This document shows positions 36,236-45,500 of a stretch of DNA of 64,000 nt, one piece after another. The position numbers and the translations under genes are program-made. The DNA comes from CAYUPI01 sp964446585 (GTDB lineage: Bacteria > Verrucomicrobiota > Verrucomicrobiia > Limisphaerales > UBA8199): assembly GCA_964446585.1 (NCBI GenBank), contig CAYUPI010000001.1, positions 124,001-188,000 on the forward strand, in the 5' to 3' direction. The notes under the pieces were generated by a model, which saw only the letters and a list, made by a program, of their open reading frames with translations, made no database searches and was not told where the DNA came from. How positions within the stretch are numbered: position 1 is the first letter of the stretch; every line of letters begins with the position of its first letter.

Positions 36236-38496
36236 GAATACGCCAGCACAGCTCCATTCAGCGCAAACTGACCTTGATCATCATGGCCACCAGTTGCGTC
36301 GCGCTGCTGATGGCCTGCACCGCCTTTGTGCTCTACGAGCGGGTCAGTTTCCGTAGAGACCTTGTTTCTCAAATGTCAACGCTCGCGGAGATCACCGGCA
36401 GAAATTGCACCGCGAACCTCTACTTCGACCGGCCGGCAGACGTGGAAGATGCGCAAAAGACCCTTGCCAACCTCCGAAGCGAAAACCAGATCCTGACAGC
36501 TTGCATTTACAAAGGCAGCCAGGTCTGGGCGAAATCTCCTCCTGACCTCAAGAATGACTCGTTTCCATCTTTGCCGGCGGCAACGGACAATTATTGGTTT
36601 GGCAAGAACTCCCTGAAGCTCTTTCGGCCAATTCTCGATCCAGACAAAGAGCAGATTGGCACCTTGTTCATCGAATCAAGCCTCGGCCAGGTGCAGTACC
36701 GCATCCGCCGCTCAGTGGTGATTGCTTGCGCCGTTCTGGTGATTTCCATGGTTGTGGCACTGCTCCTCTCCTCTCGGCTGCAGCGGGTTATCTCCGCGCC
36801 GGTTCGGGAGCTCTCTGACACCGCCCGTATCGTCAGTGAGAAAAAGGACTACGGCCTGCGGGCGCAAAAGCGCAGCAGTGACGAAGTTGGCGTGCTGATT
36901 GATTCATTCAATGAGATGCTTGCCCAAATCCAGAAGCGGGACACGGAACTCCAGCGAGCTCGCGTCGCCGCCGAACACGCCAACCAGGCCAAAAGCAATT
37001 TTCTGTCGTTCATGAGCCACGAGTTGCGCACGCCTCTGACTTCGATCATCGGCTTCAGCGAGATGCTCGTGGCCGAGCTCCAGGCGGAGGGCCGGACGGA
37101 GTGGGTGGACGATCTTCGTCGCGTACATGAATCCGGAAAATATCTGCTCGAACTCATCAACGATATTCTCGACATATCCAAGATCGAAGCCGGCAAAATG
37201 GAGGTGCATCTGGAGACTTTCGATCTGGCGGCGCTTGTGCGGGATTTACGGGAAGTGATGCGGCCCCTGGTCGAGCGAAAGAATAATCAACTCGAGATCG
37301 AATGCCCGGAGACAATCGGGACGATGCAGGCCGACCGCATTAAGGTGCGCCAATGCCTGCTCAACCTCCTCAGCAACGCCAGCAAGTTCACCGAGCGAGG
37401 CGTGATCACGCTTTCAGCCAATCGCACGCGGAGGAACGGTTCGGACTGGCTCATTTTCAACGTCAAGGACACGGGCATTGGCATGACTTCCGAACAGATG
37501 GCAAAGTTGTTTCGCGTCTTTACACAGGCTGACGGATCGACCGCACGCCGCTATGGAGGCACCGGCCTTGGTTTGGCGCTCACCAAACGGTTCTGCCAAA
37601 TGATGGGTGGGGAGGTGCGAGTCGCGAGTGAGCCTGGAAAAGGCTCCACGTTCACGCTCGAGTTGCCGGCAGTCGCCGCCAGCCTGGCAACAGCCGTTTC
37701 CGTCGCCCCCGCGCCCGCACCGGCGCCGCGGAGCGCCAGCGACTGCATTCTCGTTATCGATGATGACACCGCCGTGCACCAGTTATTGGCCGAAGCGCTT
37801 CGGCCCGCCGGCTATACGCTCGAGTTCGCGGCGAGTGGCCCGGAAGGTTTGCGGCTGGCCAAGGAATTGCGGCCGGCGGTCATCACCCTGGATGTGCTGA
37901 TGCCGGACATGGACGGCTGGGTCGTGCTTGCCTTGCTAAAAGATGATCCGGACCTGGCGGCAATTCCGGTGATCATGCTCACGGTCCGGGCCGACCAGGA
38001 CTTCGGTTTCGCGATGGGCGTGGCTGATTACTTGCAGAAACCGATCGATCGCAGGCGTCTGCTGGCGGTGCTGAACAAGTACCACGGCAAACGCTCGTCC
38101 AGGCACGTGCTTGTGGTCGAGGACGACCCTGCCATGCGCGAGATGCTTTGCCGCATGTTGACCAGCGAGGAATGGACTGTGGCCGAAGCCGAAAACGGTC
38201 TGGCGGCGCTGAAAAGCATTACCCACTGCCGGCCGTCGTTGATCATTCTGGATTTGAAAATGCCGGTAATGGACGGTTTCGAGATGATCGCCGAACTAAG
38301 AAAACACGAGGATTGGCGCAAAATCCCTGTTGTCGTCGTCAGCGCCAAGGAGCTTACGCCGGAGGACCGTCAGCGACTCCAGGGTCATGTGATGAAAATC
38401 CTCCAAAAGGGCGATTTCGGCCGCGACTCCTTGATGAGCGAAGTCCAACAATCGGTGAAACTTTTTCTCGCCAAGGAAACTGAAGCTGCGGTTTAA
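36232..38496 (+). CDS. CHASE8-HAMP hybrid sensor histidine kinase with two receiver domains
   Basis: 754 residues. TM1 (~14-34); a periplasmic CHASE8-like domain (~40-155) with TLAEITGRNCTANLYFD, as in YfiN; TM2 (~160-182); HAMP (~183-235); HisKA with SHELRTPLTSIIGFSEM (His263); HATPase with NLLSNASKFTE and GTGLGLALTKR; receiver 1 with Asp554 in LDVLMPDMDG; receiver 2 with Asp674 in LDLKMPVMDG. All catalytic sites look intact. There is no Hpt domain. It overlaps the YfiR-like gene by 4 bp. Phosphate could pass to either receiver or to the two downstream receiver proteins. Confidence 0.93.
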   Translation: MRIRQHSSIQRKLTLIIMATSCVALLMACTAFVLYERVSFRRDLVSQMSTLAEITGRNCTANLYFDRPADVEDAQKTLANLRSENQILTACIYKGSQVWAKSPPDLKNDSFPSLPAATDNYWFGKNSLKLFRPILDPDKEQIGTLFIESSLGQVQYRIRRSVVIACAVLVISMVVALLLSSRLQRVISAPVRELSDTARIVSEKKDYGLRAQKRSSDEVGVLIDSFNEMLAQIQKRDTELQRARVAAEHANQAKSNFLSFMSHELRTPLTSIIGFSEMLVAELQAEGRTEWVDDLRRVHESGKYLLELINDILDISKIEAGKMEVHLETFDLAALVRDLREVMRPLVERKNNQLEIECPETIGTMQADRIKVRQCLLNLLSNASKFTERGVITLSANRTRRNGSDWLIFNVKDTGIGMTSEQMAKLFRVFTQADGSTARRYGGTGLGLALTKRFCQMMGGEVRVASEPGKGSTFTLELPAVAASLATAVSVAPAPAPAPRSASDCILVIDDDTAVHQLLAEALRPAGYTLEFAASGPEGLRLAKELRPAVITLDVLMPDMDGWVVLALLKDDPDLAAIPVIMLTVRADQDFGFAMGVADYLQKPIDRRRLLAVLNKYHGKRSSRHVLVVEDDPAMREMLCRMLTSEEWTVAEAENGLAALKSITHCRPSLIILDLKMPVMDGFEMIAELRKHEDWRKIPVVVVSAKELTPEDRQRLQGHVMKILQKGDFGRDSLMSEVQQSVKLFLAKETEAAV

Positions 38497-38562
38497 TTGC
38501 CAGGAGTCCATGATTTGAAACATGGAACTGGCTGAATACGTTGACGCTTTTGGCTCCCGGCC

Positions 38563-38943
38563 ATGCCCACAGTTCTTTACATCGACGACACCGAAAACAA
38601 CCGCATCCTCGTCACGCGGCGTTTGGAAAAGAAAGGTTATCGCGTTGTGACCGCCGAGAGCGCCGCCGAGGGTTTGCAGATCGCCCGCGCCCAGCCGCCC
38701 GACTTGATCCTGATGGACATGGGCATGCCCGACCTGGATGGTTGGAGCGCCACAAGCCAGCTGAAAGCCGACCCGAAACTCCGCCAGATTCCGGTGATTG
38801 CACTGACCGCACATGCCATGCAAGGCGACCGCGAGAAAGCCCTGGATTCCGGCTGTGACGATTACGAAACCAAGCCGTTCGATTTTCCGCGGCTGTTCCA
38901 GAAGATCGAAACCTTCCTTGCCGCGCGGGGCGGTCCGCAATAA
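38563..38943 (+). CDS. Single-domain response regulator
   Basis: 126 residues, one receiver domain only. The phospho-acceptor is Asp52 in LMDMGMPDLDG, the acidic pocket is YIDDTENNR, and the conserved Lys is in YETKPFDF. No DNA-binding or enzyme domain, so it acts as a CheY-like relay or diffusible regulator. It lies 66 bp after the hybrid kinase and 86 bp before the receiver-cyclase gene, so it is probably a shuttle in the same pathway. Confidence 0.92.
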   Translation: MPTVLYIDDTENNRILVTRRLEKKGYRVVTAESAAEGLQIARAQPPDLILMDMGMPDLDGWSATSQLKADPKLRQIPVIALTAHAMQGDREKALDSGCDDYETKPFDFPRLFQKIETFLAARGGPQ

Positions 38944-39029
38944 ATGACTACTGACGTAATCACCGCGCTTGGGAATCGTGCAAGAGCAAGCGCACGACTG
39001 GCGCATGCCTCCCGAAAGGAGCGTGGTCC

Positions 39030-40643
39030 GTGACATTGCGTATGAGCCCCGTTCAGTCCTGCGCTGAATACGCGGCTGCCGCGCCTGATCCAAAGCTCCA
39101 CATGCGCGTGATCAAGACGCGTCACGATCTGCACAATTGCATCGGGCACATCCTTGGTTTCAGTGAAATGCTGCTCGAGGAAGCGCGGGAACAAGGCCGC
39201 GATCATCTGCGGGCGCAATTGGAACAGATGGCACTCAGCACGAGCCGAGTGATTGCGCAGGTTAACGAGCACCTGGAGACGTCCAGAATCCAGGCCGGCT
39301 TGAGCGATCTGCTCGGCCTCGAGCAATTTCTTCTCAGTTGGGCAGCCCAGGTCGTCTCTTCGGTCGAGCACCTCACTCGCCTGTCCGCGGCCGAGGGCGA
39401 CGAACGTTTCCAGACCGACCTCGCTCGCATTGGTGGCGCCGCACGGCGAACGCGCGAGCTGGCGGAGACTTCCCTGGCCCACTTAACAACGCCAATCGCC
39501 GGTGAGACTATTTTTCTGAAGAGAGCCATCAACCCCCTGCTCGAACTGTTGCCCGACCGCTCTTCCACCACCACCTTCACGCCCGCTCGCAAGCAGGGCT
39601 CGATCCTCATCGTGGACGACCTGGACGAAAACCGCGAGCTGCTCGCGCGCCGTCTGGCCAAACTCGGTTATGCCGTTCAGGCGGTCGCGTCGGGTCAACA
39701 AGCGCTCGAAAGCATCGCGCTGCAAGCTCCCGAGCTGATTTTGTTGGATATTCTCATGCCCGGGCTGGACGGATTCGCCGTGCTGAAACAGCTCAAAGCT
39801 GATGCGGCAACCGAACACATTCCCGTCGTCATACTCTCCTCGGCTGATCAGACCGAGACGGCCGTGCACTGCATCGAGTTGGGGGCTGACGATTTTCTGC
39901 CGAAACCGTTCAATCCCACCTTGCTCGTCGCTCGCATCGAATCTTCCCTGGCCAAAAAGCGCCTCCGTGAGCAGGAAACGATGTTCCTCAAACACTTACG
40001 CGCCGAACGCGACATTTCCGAGCGTCTGCTGCTCAACATCCTTCCGCAGCCGATTGCGGAGCGACTCAAGCGGGGGGAAAGGATTATCGCCGACAGCTTT
40101 GCGGAGGTCACCGTTCTGTTTAGCGACTTTGTTGGGTTCACGAAGCTCGCAGCCAGCATTACTCCCAACGAACTGGTCGGGCGGCTTAATGAAATCTTTT
40201 CCGCGTTCGACGAGCTGTGCGAACGCTACGGCCTGGAGAAAATCAAGATGATCGGAGATGCCTACATGGCTGTGGGCGGCCTGCCCACGCCGCGCGCGGA
40301 TCATGCTCGGGCCGCCGCTGACCTCGCGCTGGCGATGCACATCGAGGCGGCGCGCATGGCCGTCGGCCAGGAGCAACCCTTCCGGATGCGCATTGGCCTG
40401 AACACGGGCCCGGTTGTTGCTGGAGTGATTGGCGCCAGGAAGTTTGCCTATGATCTTTGGGGCGACGCTGTCAACCTGGCGAGCCGCATGGAACAACACG
40501 CCCCCTCTGGCGGCATTCTGGTGACCGAGGCGACGTACCAGCTCTTGCGCGATGAGTACTCATTTCAGCCCGGCCGCGTTATCCGCGTAAAGGGCAAAGG
40601 CGAGGTGCTCAGTTATCGGTTGTTGGGCAAAAGCCGGGCCTGA
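39030..40643 (+). CDS. Receiver-class III adenylate cyclase with N-terminal DHp-like domain
   Basis: 537 residues, GTG start. The N-terminal ~150 residues contain RHDLHNCIGHILGFSEMLLE, which resembles a histidine-kinase dimerisation helix, but no ATPase domain follows. A receiver (~188-305) has Asp240 in LLDILMPGLDG. A linker helix leads to the cyclase domain (~345-530): LFSDFVGFTKLA (metal Asp), IKMIGDAYMAVGG, GLNTGPVVAGVIG and YDLWGDAVNLASRME. Lys in EKIKMIGD and Asp in YDLWG are the adenine-selecting pair, so it should make cAMP rather than cGMP. It is last in the kinase group. Confidence 0.9.
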   Translation: MTLRMSPVQSCAEYAAAAPDPKLHMRVIKTRHDLHNCIGHILGFSEMLLEEAREQGRDHLRAQLEQMALSTSRVIAQVNEHLETSRIQAGLSDLLGLEQFLLSWAAQVVSSVEHLTRLSAAEGDERFQTDLARIGGAARRTRELAETSLAHLTTPIAGETIFLKRAINPLLELLPDRSSTTTFTPARKQGSILIVDDLDENRELLARRLAKLGYAVQAVASGQQALESIALQAPELILLDILMPGLDGFAVLKQLKADAATEHIPVVILSSADQTETAVHCIELGADDFLPKPFNPTLLVARIESSLAKKRLREQETMFLKHLRAERDISERLLLNILPQPIAERLKRGERIIADSFAEVTVLFSDFVGFTKLAASITPNELVGRLNEIFSAFDELCERYGLEKIKMIGDAYMAVGGLPTPRADHARAAADLALAMHIEAARMAVGQEQPFRMRIGLNTGPVVAGVIGARKFAYDLWGDAVNLASRMEQHAPSGGILVTEATYQLLRDEYSFQPGRVIRVKGKGEVLSYRLLGKSRA

Positions 40644-40933
40644 GATTCTCTGTTCCGGCGGCGCGTCAAGTGCCGGGTTTTCTAGGGGTTAGTCCGGACG
40701 GACAGCGAGGGCGAGCTCCAGAGGTAGGTTCCGCGCCAAAAATTACCTGCTATTCAGGCCGCCGCACCTTCAGCGTTAAACTATGGGCGAAACCCGGGAT
40801 TTCACAGGTGCCCGCCGGGGTTCGCCTCGGTCCCTTTCCCATTCCAGCTCCGGGCCAACATACCGGCTCCGCCCCGATTGTGACCGTTTTGGCTTCATGC
40901 GAAAAGTAGGAACGCGCGGATAGGTATGGTCTT

Positions 40934-42512
40934 ATGAGTTTGAAACGCTCCGCTTGTCTGCGTGCAGCCCTGGCTGCGGTCCTCAGGTACCGTTGTTTCT
41001 CTGTTGCCCTGGTGCTTTTCTGCACCTTGCCAAGCCATGCAGTGCCTCCGCCGGCCGGCATTGCGCCCGTGCTTTACCCCTCAGGCGGCTTCGCAATTGA
41101 TGGCGACCTGCTCGCCAACACGCCCGCCGTGGGTGTCGGTGACTGGCTGCTTTCGACCAATGCCGGCGCGGGCGGCGCGGTGCTGAATGCAGCCGGCGTC
41201 CCGCTCGACCCCACCAGGACGTTCCACTTCACTGACCTCTACAACACGACTGCCGACAACACGTTCTCCGGGGGTAAATGGACAGATAATCCGACGAACT
41301 GGCAATGGACCACGAGCAAGGCAAACTCCAAGACCGACATCAACAACGTCCTCCTGCACACGAGCACCGATGCCGACGGTCATTCCTGGGTGATCATCGC
41401 CGCCGACCGTCAAAGCACCAGTGGGGCGTCTTATATTGATTTTGAGTTTCTGCAAAACACCCTGGTGGCCAATACTAATGGCACCTTTTCGACAGCCGGG
41501 CCGGACGGTGGCCGCACCGTGAACGACTTGCTCTTGAATCTGGCCTTCACCAGTGGCGGCAGCGTGGCTGATTTCTTTGCCTGGCGATGGATGACCAATA
41601 GCAGTAGCGGAGGTTTCGCCTACTTCGACGTCACAGCCTCGTTTCCAACGGGGAGGGTTTTTGTGGCTGCCAGTTCGAACGGCGTGTTGGTGCCCTATGG
41701 GGCGTTTGGCAACACCAGCTACGGAGCGAACCAATTCGCCGAGGCCGCCGTCGATCTAACCGCGCTGCTGGGCAACTTCGATCCCTGTCTCTCGATAGGT
41801 TTCGCCACGATTATGGTGAAAACCAAGGACTCACCCTCCAGCTCCGCGACCATTTCCGATTTCATTTATCCCATCAAATATTCGCTCCGAGTTGGTCCCA
41901 GCGCCAACGCAGGCCCCGCGCAGGCTCAATGCACGCAAGGCAGCACCACAGCCTTCGCCCTCCATGGTCAGGCCACGCCGGGCCTGCACCCGATCGTTTC
42001 GAATAATTGGAGCATAGTGTCCGGAAGCGCGACGATTGATGACCCCACATCCTTGACGACCACGGCATATGTTTCCTCGGCTTCGGCCACCGTGCGGTTA
42101 ACGGCGATCCAGGACAATGGCTGCACGGAAGCGAGTGACACCGTCTTGAGCGTTGTGCCATTGCCGACCTGCGCGATCAGCGGCCCTTCGCTGGTTTGTC
42201 CTCGCTCCAGCACCCAGTTCCAGGCTCCATCGGGGATGAGCGCCTACTCGTGGACGATCACCGGCAACGGGTCCATTACCGGAGCGACGAACGCTCAAAC
42301 CGTGACGGTGTCTGCGGGGCTACTGTGCGGGACAAACTTTACTCTGCAGCTCAATGTGAACAGCAACATCTGCGTCAGCTCCTGCACGACCGATGTGTTG
42401 GTCAACGATACTGTGGCCCCGGTCATCACGAGAATCCCGACTAATGTGACGGTGCAGTGTGCCAGTGCAGTGCCTGCGCCTAATGATGCCGCCGTCGTGG
42501 CCAGCGACAACT
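40934..42512 (+). CDS. Giant surface protein with HYR-like repeats, part before assembly gap
   Basis: The first 526 codons of a gene cut by 100 Ns. The ATG is at 40934, with a signal peptide (~10-36, LVLFCTLPSHA). The N-terminal domain (~37-320) is beta-rich, without a named family, and looks like a surface or cadherin-like region (PTNWQWTTSKANS). It is followed by a PKD/Ig-like stretch (~325-490) and the beginning of the first 82-residue HYR-like repeat, at VNDTVAPVITRIPTNVTVQC. The frame is different across the gap only because the gap length is arbitrary. The continuation is 42613-49544. Confidence 0.85.
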
Positions 42513-45500
42513 NNNNNNNNNNNNNNNNNNNNNNNNNNNNNNNNNNNNNNNNNNNNNNNNNNNNNNNNNNNNNNNNNNNNNNNNNNNNNNNNNNNNNNNN
42601 NNNNNNNNNNNNAGCGGACCTACACGGCCACCGATGCCTGCGGCAACAGCAGCAGCCAAATCCAGACGATTACCATCAGCGACACGACCGGCCCGGTTAT
42701 CAGCAGCATTCCGGCCGATGTAACGGTGCAATGTGCCTCAGCGGTGCCGGCCGCCGACCACAGCGCGGTGGTGGCCACGGACAACTGCGGTGGCACGCCG
42801 GTCATCACGCATAGCGACCAGACCATCGCTGGGGCGTGCGTCAATAAGTATGTCATCAAGCGGACCTACACGGCCACCGATGCCTGCGGCAACAGCAGCA
42901 GCCAAATCCAGACTATTACCGTCAACGACACGACCGCCCCCGTCATCACGAGCATCCCGACCAATGTGACGGTGCAATGTGCCAGTGCAGTGCCTGCGCC
43001 TAATGATGCCGCCGTCGTGGCCAGCGACAACTGCGGTGGAGCTCTGGTCGTCACCCACAGTGACCAAATCACTCCCGGCTCGTGCGTCAACGGCTATGTT
43101 ATCGCCCGCACCTACACGGTAACCGATTCCTGCGGCAACAGCACCAATGCCGTCCAAACCATCACCGTCAGCGACACCACCCTGCCGGTCATCAGCAGCA
43201 TCCCGACCAATGTGACGGTCCAATGCCCCAGCGCGGTGCCCGCGGCCAATGACGGGGCGGTGGTGGCCACCGACAATTGCGGTGGTGTGCCGGTCATCAC
43301 GCACAGCGACCAGACCATCCCGGGGGCCTGTGCCAATAAGTTCGTGGTCCAGCGCACCTACACCGCCACCGATGCGTGTGGCAACAGCAGCAGCCGCACC
43401 CAGACCATCACGGTCAACGACACCAACGCCCCGGTGATTAGCAGCATACCGACCAATGTGACGGTCCAATGCGCCGGCGACGTGCCGACGCCCAATGACG
43501 GGGCGGTGGTGGCCACCGACAACTGCGGTGGAGCGCCGGTCATCACGCACAGCGACCAGACCATCGCGGGGGCGTGCGTCAACAAGTTTACGGTCAAACG
43601 GACCTACACGGCCACCGACGCGTGCGGCAACAGCAGCAGCAGCATCCAGACGATTACTATTAACGACACGACCGCCCCGGTCATCAGCAGCATTCCGGCG
43701 GATGTAACCGTGCAATGCCCCAGCGCGGTGCCGGCCGCCGACCACAGCGCGGTGGTGGCCACGGACAATTGCGGTGGAACGCCGGTCATCACGCATAGCG
43801 ACCAGACCATCGCCGGCACGTGCGTCAATAAGTATGTCATCAAGCGGACCTACACGGCCACCGATGCCTGCGGCAACAGCAGCAGCCAAATCCAGACGAT
43901 TACCATCAGCGACACGACCGGCCCGGTTATCAGCAGCATTCCGGCCGATGTAACGGTGCAATGTGCCTCAGCGGTGCCGGCCGCCGACCACAGCGCGGTG
44001 GTGGCCACGGACAACTGCGGTGGCACGCCGGTCATCACGCATAGCGACCAGACCATCGCTGGGGCGTGCGTCAATAAGTATGTCATCAAGCGGACCTACA
44101 CGGCCACCGATGCCTGCGGCAACAGCAGCAGCCAAATCCAGACTATTACCGTCAACGACACGACCGCCCCCGTCATCACGAGCATCCCGACCAATGTGAC
44201 GGTGCAATGTGCCAGTGCAGTGCCTGCGCCTAATGATGCCGCCGTCGTGGCCAGCGACAATTGCGGCGGCACACCGGTGATTACGCATAGCGATCAGACC
44301 ATACCCGGCGCGTGCGCCAACAAATTTGTGGTCAAGCGAACCTACACGGCCACCGATTCCTGTGGGAACAGCAGCAGCAGCACCCAAACGATTTCCGTCA
44401 ACGACAATATCCCGCCCGCACTGAGCATTCCGGCAGACTTAACATTGGAATGTCCGGCAAATACCACCACCAACAGCACGGGAGTGGCGACGGCCCAGGA
44501 CAGTTGCGGTACAGCCATGGTCAATTACAGCGATATCGTGGGCAACATTTGCGGCGGCGCCAAGGTGATCTCCCGAGTGTGGACGGCCACTGATCAATGC
44601 GGCAATGCAACCAATCGCACCCAAACGATCACTTTGCGCGACACGACACGACCAACGATCACGGTCCCGCCGAATTTGACATTGGAGTGTGGCGCGAGCA
44701 CCTCGCCTAGCGCAACCGGCACGGCGACAGGACAGGATGCTTGCAGCAGCGTGAGCATCACCTATTCAGACTCGATTTCCAACAACTGCGGCGGCAGCAG
44801 AGTAATCAACCGCACCTGGACGGCCACGGATGCCTGCGGCAACAGCGCCAGCGGCCTGCAAACCATCATGGTGCGCGATACGACTCCTCCGTCGCTCACG
44901 CTGCCGGCGAACGTAGTGCAGCAGTGCCCGGGCGACACGCGCACCAATGTGACAGGCGTGCCGACCGTCTCGGACGTTTGCAGCTCTTTCGTCGTCACCT
45001 ACAGCGACGTGGTCAGCAATAGTTGCGGCGCCACCAAAACCGTTTGGCGGACCTGGACTGCCGTTGACGCTTGCGGCAACGCTACGAATGGCTTGCAGAC
45101 TATTACGGTCATCGACACAACGAAGCCAAGCATCTCCTGTCCGAGGATCTCCGTCCAATGCGTGAGCGACATTCCGGCGCCGTTTGCCAATCTGTCATCG
45201 TTCCTCGCCGCCGGCGGGACAGCTACCGACAGTTGCAGTTCGAACCTTACATTTTCGCAGACTAGTGACAGCGGATTGGTCGGCAGATGTCCGGGCACGG
45301 TGACGCGCGTTTATAGGGTGACCGACGCTTGCGGGAACTACTCAGAGTGCACACAGGCAATTACCGTCGATGACACGATTGCGCCCGTACTCACCTGTCC
45401 CACGAACTTAATCGTCGAGTGCGGTGCTTGGCTTGACCCGGCCAACATCGGCAGCGCGACGGCGAGAGATAACTGTTCGACAAACGTTACTCTTGCGTAT

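Noticed and set aside
40644..40933. Possible riboswitch upstream of the giant gene
   Set aside because: I compared it with cobalamin-type patterns on both strands and found no ordered match.
42738..43961. 407-codon minus-strand open frame
   Set aside because: It is antisense to the HYR-like repeats; the repetition makes both strands open.
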